NCBI GenBank assembly: GCA_945957385.1
Contig: CAMFKP010000003.1
Span: forward strand, 1-64,000
DNA length: 64,000 nucleotides
Direction of reading: 5' to 3'
From: an uncultured Aeromonadaceae bacterium
GTDB taxonomy: Bacteria > Pseudomonadota > Gammaproteobacteria > Enterobacterales > Aeromonadaceae
Shown: positions 27,550-36,745 of the stretch, piece by piece
How the letters are laid out: each line of letters begins with the position of its first letter
Numbering within the stretch: the stretch's first letter is position 1
Notes under the pieces: model-generated
Told to the model about the DNA's origin: nothing
The model's input: only the letters and a program-made list of their open reading frames with translations
Database searches by the model: none
Translations under genes and position numbers: made by a program

Positions 27550-28611
27550 ATGGAACTGGTTGAAAATAAAAGCTTCAAGGCAGCCATCAAAAAGAATATT
27601 CAGGCGGTTCCATTTGTTTGGAACATGTACTGGGGCGCCAAACAACAGCTGCTACGCATAGCAATATTGTTGCGTGGCTATGGTTATGACATTCGTTGTA
27701 CCTACAAATCGATGTTCTGGGCGCCGCAGCAATATGATATTCGCAGCATCTGCGCAGAATTAATTTTCCAATACCATAAATTGGAAAAGGGCTTAGTTAT
27801 GCCGGGTGAAGCAAGATTGTTTGGCCTGGATCCGGCCAATGCCACGATGAATATTCTTGAAAAACACGGTGATGCTATCCTTTCTGCCGACGCATATCTC
27901 TTCCGTGCCGCTATTGCCACCCTGATAGCCTATCGGGACAAATTGGTTGATTTTAAGCTCGATGCCAAGGATCAGATTACATCACGTGTGCAGCGTTTTC
28001 TCGCCGCGCGCCAGGTGGCGATCACGCCGGAAGTGATTACGCCGCATGCGTTGCCCGCACTGTTAGCGCAGACTGAAACCAGTGCCATGTTCGATAACCT
28101 GGTCAAGGCGCGACGCAGTGTGCGGGCATATAAACCAGATGTTGTGCCTCAGGATATTCTGCGGAAAGCAATTGAGATGGCGCAATTATCCCCATCAGCC
28201 TGTAACCGGCAGCCATCTAAAGTCTATTTAATCTCCGATGCGGAGAAAAAAGCACAATTTCTCAGCCTGCAAAATGGCAACCGTGGTTTTGGTCATCTGG
28301 CTCCCCATGTTGCCGTATTGACCACGGATGAGCGCTGTTATTTTAATGCGATGGAACGGCATGAGCCCTATATCGATTCTGGCATGTTCGCCATGAGTTT
28401 TATTCTGGCGCTACGCACGTTTGATGTCGGCACCTGTTGCCTTAACTGGTGTGTAACATCAAAGACGGATATTCAAGCTCACAAGATGTTGAATATTGCC
28501 GATTCAGAGCGGATCTCGATGGTGATACTGCTCGGCTTTATCCCTGATGAATGCCAGGTTCCGCGTTCTGCGCGTCGTGATGTTGATAATGTTCTAATTA
28601 ATCTGGGCTAA
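27550..28611 (+). CDS. Nitroreductase-family protein in the exopolysaccharide operon
   Basis: FMN-dependent oxidoreductase family. The 353 residues have an N-terminal region of about 180 residues not typical of plain nitroreductases, then the core with ARRSVRAYKPDVV (phosphate/FMN contact), AIEMAQLSPSACNRQPSKVYLI, and a C-terminal GFIPDE-like loop. The ATG at 27550 is chosen because AGGGAG precedes it by seven bases. Substrate unknown; it could act in a sugar-modifying reaction, given neighbouring pyruvyl and acetyl transferases. AT-rich like its neighbours. Confidence 0.75.
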   Translation: MELVENKSFKAAIKKNIQAVPFVWNMYWGAKQQLLRIAILLRGYGYDIRCTYKSMFWAPQQYDIRSICAELIFQYHKLEKGLVMPGEARLFGLDPANATMNILEKHGDAILSADAYLFRAAIATLIAYRDKLVDFKLDAKDQITSRVQRFLAARQVAITPEVITPHALPALLAQTETSAMFDNLVKARRSVRAYKPDVVPQDILRKAIEMAQLSPSACNRQPSKVYLISDAEKKAQFLSLQNGNRGFGHLAPHVAVLTTDERCYFNAMERHEPYIDSGMFAMSFILALRTFDVGTCCLNWCVTSKTDIQAHKMLNIADSERISMVILLGFIPDECQVPRSARRDVDNVLINLG

Positions 28612-28616
28612 CAACT

Positions 28617-29123
28617 ATGTCGACGTTTACTGATGATCTGAAGGTTTATCGTGAGGGTGTGCTTGCCCAAGGGTTCTGGGCATTGCAGATATATCGTTTT
28701 GGTCATTTACGTTATCGTTTTAATTCAAAATTAATTCGGATTCCTTTGGGTGTCATTCATTTGATACTGTCGAAGTTGTCTGAACTTTTTTTCGGTATTT
28801 ATATTGGTGTTTCGGCTAAAATTGGTAAGGCTCTTATTATCGAGCATTTTGGTTGCATCATAGTGCATGGTGATAGTGTAATCGGCGATCACTGCGTCAT
28901 TCGCCAAGGTGTAACTATCGGCAATAAAAATATGGACGATCCGCATGGTGCTCCTATTCTCGGGAATAATGTAAACGTCGGTGCCGGTGCAAAAATAATT
29001 GGGCGCGTACGTATCGGTAATAATGTCGATATCGGCGCCAATGCGGTAGTAATAAAAGATGTGCCAGACAATGTGGTTGTTGGCGGTGTTCCAGCTCAGA
29101 TACTTAAACAGAAGGATATGTAA
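28617..29123 (+). CDS. Serine O-acetyltransferase-like hexapeptide transferase
   Basis: A 168-residue left-handed beta-helix acetyltransferase of the CysE-like group. It shows the catalytic-His segment EHFGCIIVHGDSVIGDHCVIRQGVTIG (given here in part only, near 83-110), repeated hexapeptides (NNVNVGAGAKIIGRVRIG), and the closing VVGGVPAQIL. It lacks the long N-terminal domain of cysteine-biosynthetic CysE. In this context it more likely acetylates a sugar of the polymer. Confidence 0.78.
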   Translation: MSTFTDDLKVYREGVLAQGFWALQIYRFGHLRYRFNSKLIRIPLGVIHLILSKLSELFFGIYIGVSAKIGKALIIEHFGCIIVHGDSVIGDHCVIRQGVTIGNKNMDDPHGAPILGNNVNVGAGAKIIGRVRIGNNVDIGANAVVIKDVPDNVVVGGVPAQILKQKDM

Positions 29124-30359
29124 ATGGTGAATATTTATTTGGCTGGCCAAAATAATTTTGGCAACCGTGGCTGCGAAGCCTTGGTTCGTTCAGTCTCATC
29201 GCTGATTGGAACAGCATTACCAGCGGCCACAATTTATTGTCCGACTTATGCGCAAGAACTTGATGCTGCGATGTGGCCGTCACATTCGGAGTCAGGAATT
29301 AATTTTGTACCGGCGCCGCCATTTCCCTCCAAACTCAAGTGGTGGTCTCGTGGCTGCCGTTTATTGCCTTTTGTGGAAAAAATGGGGCGTCCTGATTTTA
29401 ACCTCGATCCGATTTCATCATCCTTGATGGATAAAACCGACGTACTAATCATGACCGGTGGTGATGTTATTTCTCTGGATTATGGTGTGCCTTCGCTTTA
29501 TGAGTGGGCTGGTTTTGTCGAACAGGCTAAGCGCCGTGGCAAGAAAACCATGTTTTGGGGTGGTTCAATCGGACCATTTCATAAGAAGCCTCACGTCGAG
29601 CGAGAAATGGTCAATCACCTCCGTGGTTATGATGCGATCACTGTTCGTGAATCTGAGACAGCTGCTTATTTGAATAAAATTGGTGTAAATAATTTTATTC
29701 AAGTCACCGATCCGGCATTTGTTTTAAAACCGGAAGCCGTCAATCTGGATGAGTTTTTGCCGGAAGCCGTGAATGGGGTGATTGGTATTAACGTCAGTCC
29801 ATTGATTCGTGGTTTCCGCGATAGTGAAGCTTCACAAACTGCGCTGGATAATGATGTTGCCGTATTTGCTAAAGAGCTGGTGGAAAAACACGGTTATGGC
29901 GTTATTTTGCTACCCCATGTCGGTCCGCTGGACGGTGGCGCCAAGAACAGCGATTACCACTATATGAAGGGATTAATGGATCGTTATGGCTTGAACGATC
30001 CACGAATTCGTATTTTGCCGCCTAATTTCAATGCGGCTCAGTTGAAATATGTCATTTCAAAATTACGTTTCCTGATCGCAGCCCGAACTCACGCCACCAT
30101 AGGCGCATTTTCCACACTGGTGCCGACTATCTCGATCGCCTACAGCGTCAAGGCCAAGGGCATCAACAAGGATCTGTTCGGAGATACCCGTCTGGTACTG
30201 GACACTCCCAAGGTGTCATTGCAGACGCTGCGCGACAGCCTGGCGCTGCTCGAGCGCGAAGAAGATGACATCCGCCGTCATCTGGAAAGCGTGATGCCGG
30301 AGTGGAAGCGCCGTGCAGCGCTTTCAGCCCAGGTGCTTGCCGACATGCTGCAGGGTTAA
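29124..30359 (+). CDS. Polysaccharide pyruvyl transferase family protein
   Basis: A 411-residue protein of the WcaK/AmsJ/CsaB group, which adds ketal-linked pyruvate to sugars. Motifs: LAGQNNFGNRGCEALVRSV at the start, DVLIMTGGDVISLDYG (about 108-123), FWGGSIGPFHKKPH, and the C-terminal LIAARTHATIGAFS (about 314-327) with the conserved Arg-x-His. AAGGA lies inside the end of the previous gene, seven bases before the ATG. Pyruvylation would make the polymer acidic. The last third of the gene returns to the higher GC of the locus. Confidence 0.85.
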   Translation: MVNIYLAGQNNFGNRGCEALVRSVSSLIGTALPAATIYCPTYAQELDAAMWPSHSESGINFVPAPPFPSKLKWWSRGCRLLPFVEKMGRPDFNLDPISSSLMDKTDVLIMTGGDVISLDYGVPSLYEWAGFVEQAKRRGKKTMFWGGSIGPFHKKPHVEREMVNHLRGYDAITVRESETAAYLNKIGVNNFIQVTDPAFVLKPEAVNLDEFLPEAVNGVIGINVSPLIRGFRDSEASQTALDNDVAVFAKELVEKHGYGVILLPHVGPLDGGAKNSDYHYMKGLMDRYGLNDPRIRILPPNFNAAQLKYVISKLRFLIAARTHATIGAFSTLVPTISIAYSVKAKGINKDLFGDTRLVLDTPKVSLQTLRDSLALLEREEDDIRRHLESVMPEWKRRAALSAQVLADMLQG

Positions 30360-30363
30360 TCAC

Positions 30364-31368
30364 ATGATCAAGGTCAGTGTCATCATCAAGGCGCTCAACG
30401 AAGAGGCGCACATCGCCCGGGCCATCGAGAGCGCGTTGCGCGCGGTGGCCGAGGTGGGCGGCGAGGTCATACTGGCCGACTCCCTGTCGACCGACCGTAC
30501 GGTGGAGATTGCGCGCGGTTACCCGGTAGGCATCGCCCAGTTATTGCATCCACAGGATCGCTGCTGTGGCGTCGGAGCCCAGCTGGGCTTCCAATATGCC
30601 AAGGGGGAGTTCGTCTACATTCTCGACGGTGACATGGAGCTGCAGCCCGGCTTTCTGGCGCAGGCGCTGGCCATGATGGCACAGGATCCGACGTTGGCCG
30701 GGATTGGCGGCCGGGTGCGCGAATGTAACTTGCAGAGCCTGGAGTACCAGGCGCGGCAGGAACGCGCACCGGTCAATCTGCAGGCCGGATTTGTCGATCG
30801 TCTGGATATGGGCGGACTCTACCGGCGCAGTGCATTGGAACAGGTGGGGTTCTTTACCAACCAGAACCTGCATGCCTACGAGGAGTTCGATCTCGCGGTG
30901 CGTCTGCGGGCCTTGAACTACCGCCTCTACCGCCTGGATTGCCATGCGGTGGACCACCATGGACATACGCTGCCGGCCTATCTGTTGTTGCGCAAGCGCT
31001 GGCATAACCGCTATCTGTGCGGTGTGGGTGAGGTGTTGCGCGGGGCGGTGGGCCAGCCGCATCTGCGCCTGGTGCTCGCTGATCTGCGAGAGTTCTGGCT
31101 CTATCTGAGTGTCATGGGGTGGTGGCTGGTGTTGCTTGGGCTGGTGTGTGCCGGGCAACCCGTTGCTGCACTGGCGCTGCTGGCGTTGCCGGTAGTCGGC
31201 ATGATCGTCAAGAAGCGCTCGGTGTTGCAAGGCTGCTATTCGGTGGTGTCGTGGAATCTGTATGCCGCCGCCACGTTGCGCGGCTTTCTGGCGACACCCA
31301 AGCCGCCTGCCTCTCCGGTGGCGGCGCAACTGTTACTGGTTCCGCCGGTATCCAGTCCGGCCGGATAA
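30364..31368 (+). CDS. Glycosyltransferase family 2 protein
   Basis: GT-A fold glycosyltransferase, 334 aa, with N-terminal VSVIIKALNEEAHIARAIES, then GGEVILADSLSTDRT, and the DxD-type motif YILDGDMELQPG (about 82-93). A glutamate-rich EEFDLAVRLRAL segment fits the usual ED motif. Two hydrophobic segments near the C-terminus (about 240-285) suggest membrane association. The ATG at 30364 matches the family start. It adds one sugar of the repeat unit; which one is not known. Confidence 0.87.
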   Translation: MIKVSVIIKALNEEAHIARAIESALRAVAEVGGEVILADSLSTDRTVEIARGYPVGIAQLLHPQDRCCGVGAQLGFQYAKGEFVYILDGDMELQPGFLAQALAMMAQDPTLAGIGGRVRECNLQSLEYQARQERAPVNLQAGFVDRLDMGGLYRRSALEQVGFFTNQNLHAYEEFDLAVRLRALNYRLYRLDCHAVDHHGHTLPAYLLLRKRWHNRYLCGVGEVLRGAVGQPHLRLVLADLREFWLYLSVMGWWLVLLGLVCAGQPVAALALLALPVVGMIVKKRSVLQGCYSVVSWNLYAAATLRGFLATPKPPASPVAAQLLLVPPVSSPAG

Positions 31369-31379
31369 TCAAGGGGGTC

Positions 31380-33701
31380 ATGATGCGCAAGGGATGGATG
31401 GCTTATGCCGTGTTGGGCGTCGCTGTGGTGGCGACGCTGGTTGTGGGTTACATCTTGGTGCGGATCAACGATACCGCCAAGCTACCGTTTTCGGAGAATC
31501 GCATACTGCCGATCACCAGTGCTGGCGGCGATGTCACCACCGCGGCCGAGTGGCTGCCGGTCAAAGATGTGGATCTGAACATTGTGGCCGGTTCGGCGCT
31601 GGATTTTTCGGCATTGCCCGGGATCCAGTCGCTGGATGCCAGCAAGGCATTGCTGGTGCAAAATGGTCAGTGGTTGACACCGGATGGCAGTGAGCCAGCC
31701 CGTTTGCATTGTGCCTCTCTAGCGCTCTCTCCGATTGCAGGAGCTTATCCCAAAGCTGGTGCTGCGGCGGCCAATTATGCGCATCAACTAAAGATGCATG
31801 GCTATAACATCGCCCGTTTTCACTATGTCGATGCCACCCTGATGACCAAGCGGCTGCAGGATTTCGATTACGATCCGGTGCAGAAGGATAACTGGTACAG
31901 CCTGATGGCCGCGCTGAAGAAAGAGGGCATCTACTGGATCATGGATGCCATGACTTCAGATAATGGTGCGATTGGTAATGTACTGCCTCACCGTTGGGTC
32001 AAGATGCATGATCTCAAGCTACGTGTTTATTTTGATCCTGTGGCTCAGCAACACTGGCGTGATCTGGTGCGCACCTTGCTCACTGAGGTCAATCCCTATA
32101 CCGGTATTGCGCCGATCGAGGATCCGGCCTTGGTTGGCATCATCACCGTCAACGAAGGCGGATTGAACTATCTGGCAACACTGCGTGGCAGCTGGCCAGA
32201 CGCGTTACAACCCGGTTTCAATGGCTGGCTGCGCAAGCACTACGCCAGCCGCGAGGCTCTCGCCGCGGCGTGGCCGGATTTGGCCTCCGACGAACAGTTG
32301 GATGGCAGCTCGGTGCGGATGCCAGTAACGTTGCGCGAGGTGTCGCCACGCATGGCTGACTTCCAGCGCTATATCGCCGAGTTGGAGATCCAGACCAATG
32401 ACTGGATGACGGCTTATCTGCGCAGCTTGAACTATGCCGGCGTGATTTCGGCGCACGATAACTGGCTATCGTCCCAGGCCGATTCGGTGCGTGGCCACCT
32501 TAGTTGGGTGGATTTGCACAACTATCAGGACCTGTCGTTGTCATTCGACCCGGGCGCCAAGATTGAGCAGTCCAGCAGCATCAACAACTTTGGCCGTTAT
32601 CTGACCTATATGGCGGCAGGGCGGCAAGCAAATAAGGTGTTCTCGGTAACGGAGTTCGGTCAGCCATTCTGGAACCGCTACCGCTTTGAGTCCGGTTTGC
32701 TGCCGCCGACGCTGGCCCGTTTCCAGGGCTGGGGCTTTGCATGCCAGCATGCTGAAGGTGCCATTGACCCCTCCTATCAGCAGCCCTATGCCCGGAAACA
32801 GGCGCTGTTCCCCTATGGTATTGGCTTGGATCCGGTCACCCGCGCCGGCGAAACCCTGGCCGCATTAATCATGGCCCGTGGCGACGTGTCGCCGTCGCCG
32901 AATCTGGTGCTGTATGACCAGACCAGCAGCAATGCCATGAGCGGAGCCGGCGTCTCGGTGGCAGGTAAGGATGTGACCTCACTGGCGTGGATGACCGGGC
33001 TGGCGACGGCGACCGCCAAGGCGACGATTCCTGAACAGACGCTGGCATTTGCGCCGAATGGTGCGACGAATGCGTCCGGGTTGACCCAGCTTGTCAGCAC
33101 CATCACCAACAGTGCCGACAGTCGCCTGCAACGCAACTCAACGCTGTTGCGGCAACAGGGCATTCTCGATGGCAGCAACAAGACCGAAGTGGATGCCGGT
33201 GTGATTCAGGGCGATACCGGCGAATTCGTGCTGGATCAACCCAATGGTCAATTCCACCTGACAACGGCCCGCACCGAGGCGCTGGCAGCGAATCGCCCGG
33301 TCTCGGCCGTGGTGCTGTCACGGTTGACGGTGAATCAGGTCTCGGCGCCGGCGCTGGTCGCGGCCAGTGCGCTGGATGGTCAGCCGCTGGCGAGCAGCAA
33401 GCGCATCCTGCTGATCCTGGCTTCGGATGCCCAAAATACCGGCATGCAGTTCGCTGATGCGGAGCGGCGTGAGCTTGCGAATCTCGGCACCCTGCCGGCA
33501 CAAATATTGCGCACCCGTGCCGATCTGTCGTTGCAGGTGGCCAATGGCAAGGCATTCCACCTTTACTCGCTACATCTCAACGGCAGCAAGGGCGATACCT
33601 TGCCGCTCCAGGCGTCTGACACTGCACTGACGTTTACCCTCGACAACGGTGCCCTGAGTCATGGGCCGACTACCTTCTTCCTGCTGGAGGCGACAGAGTA
33701 A
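31380..33701 (+). CDS. Membrane-anchored clan-A glycoside hydrolase candidate
   Basis: 773 residues with one N-terminal membrane anchor (about 8-28, AYAVLGVAVVATLVVGYILV) and a large periplasmic part. The central 130-450 region looks like a (beta/alpha)8 glycosidase: MHGYNIARFHYVD, IMDAMTSDNG, VNEGG with candidate acid Glu259, and SVTEFGQPFW with candidate nucleophile Glu425. The last 300 residues are beta-rich. By analogy to PslG in the Psl locus it may trim or release polymer in the periplasm. GH family not determined. Start at 31380, with AAGGGGG just upstream; an ATG at 31383 is equally possible. Stop and next start overlap (TAATG). Confidence 0.72.
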   Translation: MMRKGWMAYAVLGVAVVATLVVGYILVRINDTAKLPFSENRILPITSAGGDVTTAAEWLPVKDVDLNIVAGSALDFSALPGIQSLDASKALLVQNGQWLTPDGSEPARLHCASLALSPIAGAYPKAGAAAANYAHQLKMHGYNIARFHYVDATLMTKRLQDFDYDPVQKDNWYSLMAALKKEGIYWIMDAMTSDNGAIGNVLPHRWVKMHDLKLRVYFDPVAQQHWRDLVRTLLTEVNPYTGIAPIEDPALVGIITVNEGGLNYLATLRGSWPDALQPGFNGWLRKHYASREALAAAWPDLASDEQLDGSSVRMPVTLREVSPRMADFQRYIAELEIQTNDWMTAYLRSLNYAGVISAHDNWLSSQADSVRGHLSWVDLHNYQDLSLSFDPGAKIEQSSSINNFGRYLTYMAAGRQANKVFSVTEFGQPFWNRYRFESGLLPPTLARFQGWGFACQHAEGAIDPSYQQPYARKQALFPYGIGLDPVTRAGETLAALIMARGDVSPSPNLVLYDQTSSNAMSGAGVSVAGKDVTSLAWMTGLATATAKATIPEQTLAFAPNGATNASGLTQLVSTITNSADSRLQRNSTLLRQQGILDGSNKTEVDAGVIQGDTGEFVLDQPNGQFHLTTARTEALAANRPVSAVVLSRLTVNQVSAPALVAASALDGQPLASSKRILLILASDAQNTGMQFADAERRELANLGTLPAQILRTRADLSLQVANGKAFHLYSLHLNGSKGDTLPLQASDTALTFTLDNGALSHGPTTFFLLEATE

Positions 33702-34804
33702 TGAGCAAGAAACGAGTACTGCACCTGATCAATGGCGAGTTTTACTCAGGTGCGGAGCGGGTACAGGATCTGCTGGGGCTACGTCTGCCGGAACTGGGTT
33801 ATGAATGTGGCTTTGCTTGCCTGAAACCCGGCAAGTTCCCCGACTGCAGGGTATCCCAGTCGAGCCCCATTTATGCCATTCCGATGCGGTCACGCTTCGA
33901 TCTGTCGCCAGTCAAAACGGTCGCCCAGCTGATCAAGCAGCAGGGTTACCAGATTCTGCATACCCACACGCCGCGAGCCGCGCTGATTGGGCGGTTTGCT
34001 GCCGCCCGGGCCGGGGTGCCTATGGTGCATCATGTTCACAGCCCGACGCGTCGCGATACCGAGAGCCGGATGCGCAATCTGCTGAATACGGCCATCGAGA
34101 ACCTCAGCCTTTCGCGGGTCAGCCGGCTGGTGGCGGTGTCCCACAGCCTGCAGGGGTACCTGCGGGAGTGTGGTTTCGCCGACAGCCGGATCGGTGTGGT
34201 GCCCAATGGTGTCCCTGTGATGCGCCAAGCCTGCGATTGGCAGGCGCCCACTGGTGAGTGGGTCATTGGCATGGTGGCACTATTCCGGCCGCGCAAAGGG
34301 CTGGAAGTGCTGCTCCAGGCGATGGCGCTGCTGCGCGCGGCGGGCCAGCCGGTACGTTTGCGCGCCGTCGGTGGCTTTGAAACGCCGGCCTACCAGCAGG
34401 AAATACTGCAACTCAGCCGCAGCCTGAATCTGGATGGCGCCATTGACTGGATTGGTTTCACCACCGATGTGCCGGCCGAATTTGCCCATATGGATGCGTT
34501 TGTACTGCCAAGCCTGTTCGGCGAAGGGCTGCCGATGGTGGTGCTGGAGGCCATGGCCAGCGGGGTGCCGGTGATCAGTACCGAGGTGGAAGGCATTCCC
34601 GAAGTGCTGGGTAAAAATGAGGCCGGGATTGTCGTGGCACCAAATGATCCGCAGGCGCTGGCCCAGGGGTTGCAGTCATTGATCGCGATGGGTGCCGAGG
34701 CGGCACAGCTTGCCCGTGCCGGCTTTGTACGGCAACGGGACCACTATTCAGATTTGGCGATGGCCCGTGGTGTGGCCCGCATCTATGACGAGGTTTTGCA
34801 ATGA
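33701..34804 (+). CDS. Glycosyltransferase family 4 protein
   Basis: GT-B fold glycosyltransferase, 367 aa. It begins KKRVLHLINGEFYSGAERV, the usual N-terminal Rossmann start with a Gly-Ala loop; HTHTPRAALIGRFAA near 88-102; VPNGVPV near 167; and the C-terminal donor-site motif PSLFGEGLPMVVLEAMASG (about 269-287) with the EX7E pattern. It overlaps the genes on both sides by 1 and 4 bp, so translation is coupled. Confidence 0.88.
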   Translation: MSKKRVLHLINGEFYSGAERVQDLLGLRLPELGYECGFACLKPGKFPDCRVSQSSPIYAIPMRSRFDLSPVKTVAQLIKQQGYQILHTHTPRAALIGRFAAARAGVPMVHHVHSPTRRDTESRMRNLLNTAIENLSLSRVSRLVAVSHSLQGYLRECGFADSRIGVVPNGVPVMRQACDWQAPTGEWVIGMVALFRPRKGLEVLLQAMALLRAAGQPVRLRAVGGFETPAYQQEILQLSRSLNLDGAIDWIGFTTDVPAEFAHMDAFVLPSLFGEGLPMVVLEAMASGVPVISTEVEGIPEVLGKNEAGIVVAPNDPQALAQGLQSLIAMGAEAAQLARAGFVRQRDHYSDLAMARGVARIYDEVLQ

Positions 34805-35571
34805 GCAACCGTATCACACTGTTTGGTGTGCAAATTGATGTGCTGGATCGCCAGCAGTCTGTGGCGCGTCTGGCTGCCTGGCTGGCCGAGCCCGAGCGCC
34901 AATGCCGCTATGTGGTGACACCGAATGTCGACCATATCGTCAAGCTGGAGAGTCAGCCGGCGTTCCGTGCCGCCTATCAGCAAGCGGCCATGGTGGTCGC
35001 CGATGGCTGGCCTGTGGTCTCCGCCGCACGCTGGTTGGGCAAACCGCTGCCGGAAACCGTGCCCGGCAGCGATCTGGTACCGAATTTGTTCGCTTACATG
35101 GCTGGCGCGGCCAGCGCACCGTTGACGGTCTACCTGTTGGGCGCCGGTCCTGGGGTTGCCGAACGGGCGGCGGCGCGCATTGAGCAAACCTATGCCCAGA
35201 TCCGGGTCGTCGGCTGTTACAGCCCGCCTTTTGGTTTTGAAAAGGATGCGGCCGAATGTGATGCCATCTGCCAGCGTGTCGCCGCGTCCGGCGCCGATCT
35301 ACTGGTGCTGGGCCTGGGAGCGCCGAAACAGGAGTTGTGGGTACACCAACACGCCGCGCGACTGCCGGTCAAGGTGGCACTCTGTGTCGGCGCTACCATC
35401 GATTTTCTGGCCGGAGAGAAGCCCAGGGCGCCGGATTGGGTGCGCAAGGCACGGTTGGAGTGGTGCCATCGCATGTTGTCCGAGCCGCGGCGCCTGGCAA
35501 AACGCTATGCCCATGATGCACTGGTTTTTCCTGTCCTTTTTCTGAAAGAGTTTCTTTCAACGAACCGATAA
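34801..35571 (+). CDS. WecG/TagA/CpsF family glycosyltransferase
   Basis: GT26-type transferase, 256 aa. Family signatures are TPNVDHIVKLE (about 40-50), VVADGWPVVSAARWLG (about 64-79) with the conserved Asp-Gly, VYLLGAGPGVAERAAA, LLVLGLGAPKQELW and ATIDFLAGEKPRAPDWVRKARLEW near the C-terminus. Members transfer N-acetylmannosamine-type or other sugars to lipid-linked acceptors. The start overlaps the previous stop by 4 bp. Confidence 0.87.
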   Translation: MSNRITLFGVQIDVLDRQQSVARLAAWLAEPERQCRYVVTPNVDHIVKLESQPAFRAAYQQAAMVVADGWPVVSAARWLGKPLPETVPGSDLVPNLFAYMAGAASAPLTVYLLGAGPGVAERAAARIEQTYAQIRVVGCYSPPFGFEKDAAECDAICQRVAASGADLLVLGLGAPKQELWVHQHAARLPVKVALCVGATIDFLAGEKPRAPDWVRKARLEWCHRMLSEPRRLAKRYAHDALVFPVLFLKEFLSTNR

Positions 35572-35599
35572 TTCTGAATTTACGAGACAGGAGGTCGAT

Positions 35600-36679
35600 A
35601 TGAATGTTGATAAATTCTGGTTTAACCATATACCGGCATTGGATGGATTAAGAGCTGTATCTATTTTACTGGTTGTTATTTCTCATGCGTGGCTAGGGCA
35701 CATAGTTCCTGGAGGCCTTGGTGTAACAATTTTCTTCTTTATTAGTGGTTTTATTATCACTACCTTGATGATGAACGAATATCATCTTACGGGTGGGGTG
35801 AGCATCATTGCATTCTATTTGCGCCGTTTTTTTAGAATAGTTCCGGCGTTGGTGTGTTATATTTCATTTTCACTTGTCTTTATGATTGCAATAAATAATT
35901 GGTCGCAAATAAGCGAGTTATGGGCCGCTTTATTTTATTATGCCAATTACTACGCTATTTTCTTTGGGTTTAGTGGTGGACATTTCCCTTCACCGCTGAC
36001 TATTACATGGTCGCTCTCTGTTGAAGAACATTATTATTTCTTTTTTCCATGTCTGTTCGTGTTGTTCTTTTCAAAGAGGAAAGAGTTTGTCCTTTTCCTT
36101 TTTTCTCTCCTGATCATTATTTTACTATGGCGTATCTATCTGGTTTATCACGTAGGTGTGGAGTCACTTGCGCATGATAGAATCTACAAAGGTACGGACA
36201 CCCGATTTGATTCCATTCTGTATGGCGCATTGTTGGCGATAATGGTCCGCTATGGGAATCTTTATTCCATATTAAGCAACAAGTTTTTCTTCTTTGCTGG
36301 GCTATTGCTTTTGTTGATAACCTTGGTAATAAGGGATAACAATTTCCGGGAATCATTAAGATATTCATTGCAAGGTGTGGCAATCACCATAATGTTTGTA
36401 CATATGATTTTTTCGGATGCGTTTTATCTGCGGTTTTTAAAGTCACGCTTTTTTGTCTTTATCGGGAAGATAAGTTACTCACTGTATCTATACCATTGGC
36501 TCATGTTTGGGTTGGTGAGTTACTACATGGCTACGCAGCCGCTGGTACTGAAAATCGTGGTGATGATTTCAACATCGATTTTCTTGGCTACGTTGTCTTT
36601 CCGATATATTGAGCGGCCCGTGCTCAGTTATTACAGAAATAAAATACACAAAAATGTTCCAGTAGCAGTCGGAGCCTGA
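35600..36679 (+). CDS. Acyltransferase family 3 protein (OafA/YrhL type)
   Basis: Ten-helix integral membrane O-acyltransferase, 359 aa. Motifs: IPALDGLRAVSILLVVISHAW (start region, in part), GVTIFFFISGFIITTLM with the SGF element, RRFFRIVPAL and TWSLSVEEHYYFFFP (about 136-150). AGGAGG precedes the ATG by five bases. It probably acetylates a sugar of the polymer. Its base composition is strikingly AT-rich compared with the GC-rich genes on both sides, so it looks like a late insertion. Confidence 0.88.
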   Translation: MNVDKFWFNHIPALDGLRAVSILLVVISHAWLGHIVPGGLGVTIFFFISGFIITTLMMNEYHLTGGVSIIAFYLRRFFRIVPALVCYISFSLVFMIAINNWSQISELWAALFYYANYYAIFFGFSGGHFPSPLTITWSLSVEEHYYFFFPCLFVLFFSKRKEFVLFLFSLLIIILLWRIYLVYHVGVESLAHDRIYKGTDTRFDSILYGALLAIMVRYGNLYSILSNKFFFFAGLLLLLITLVIRDNNFRESLRYSLQGVAITIMFVHMIFSDAFYLRFLKSRFFVFIGKISYSLYLYHWLMFGLVSYYMATQPLVLKIVVMISTSIFLATLSFRYIERPVLSYYRNKIHKNVPVAVGA

Positions 36680-36745
36680 TGTTGGCATCTGGCAGCAGGC
36701 TTGTTATCAAAATGGCTGCGTCTTTTACATGGATGATTTTTTAAT

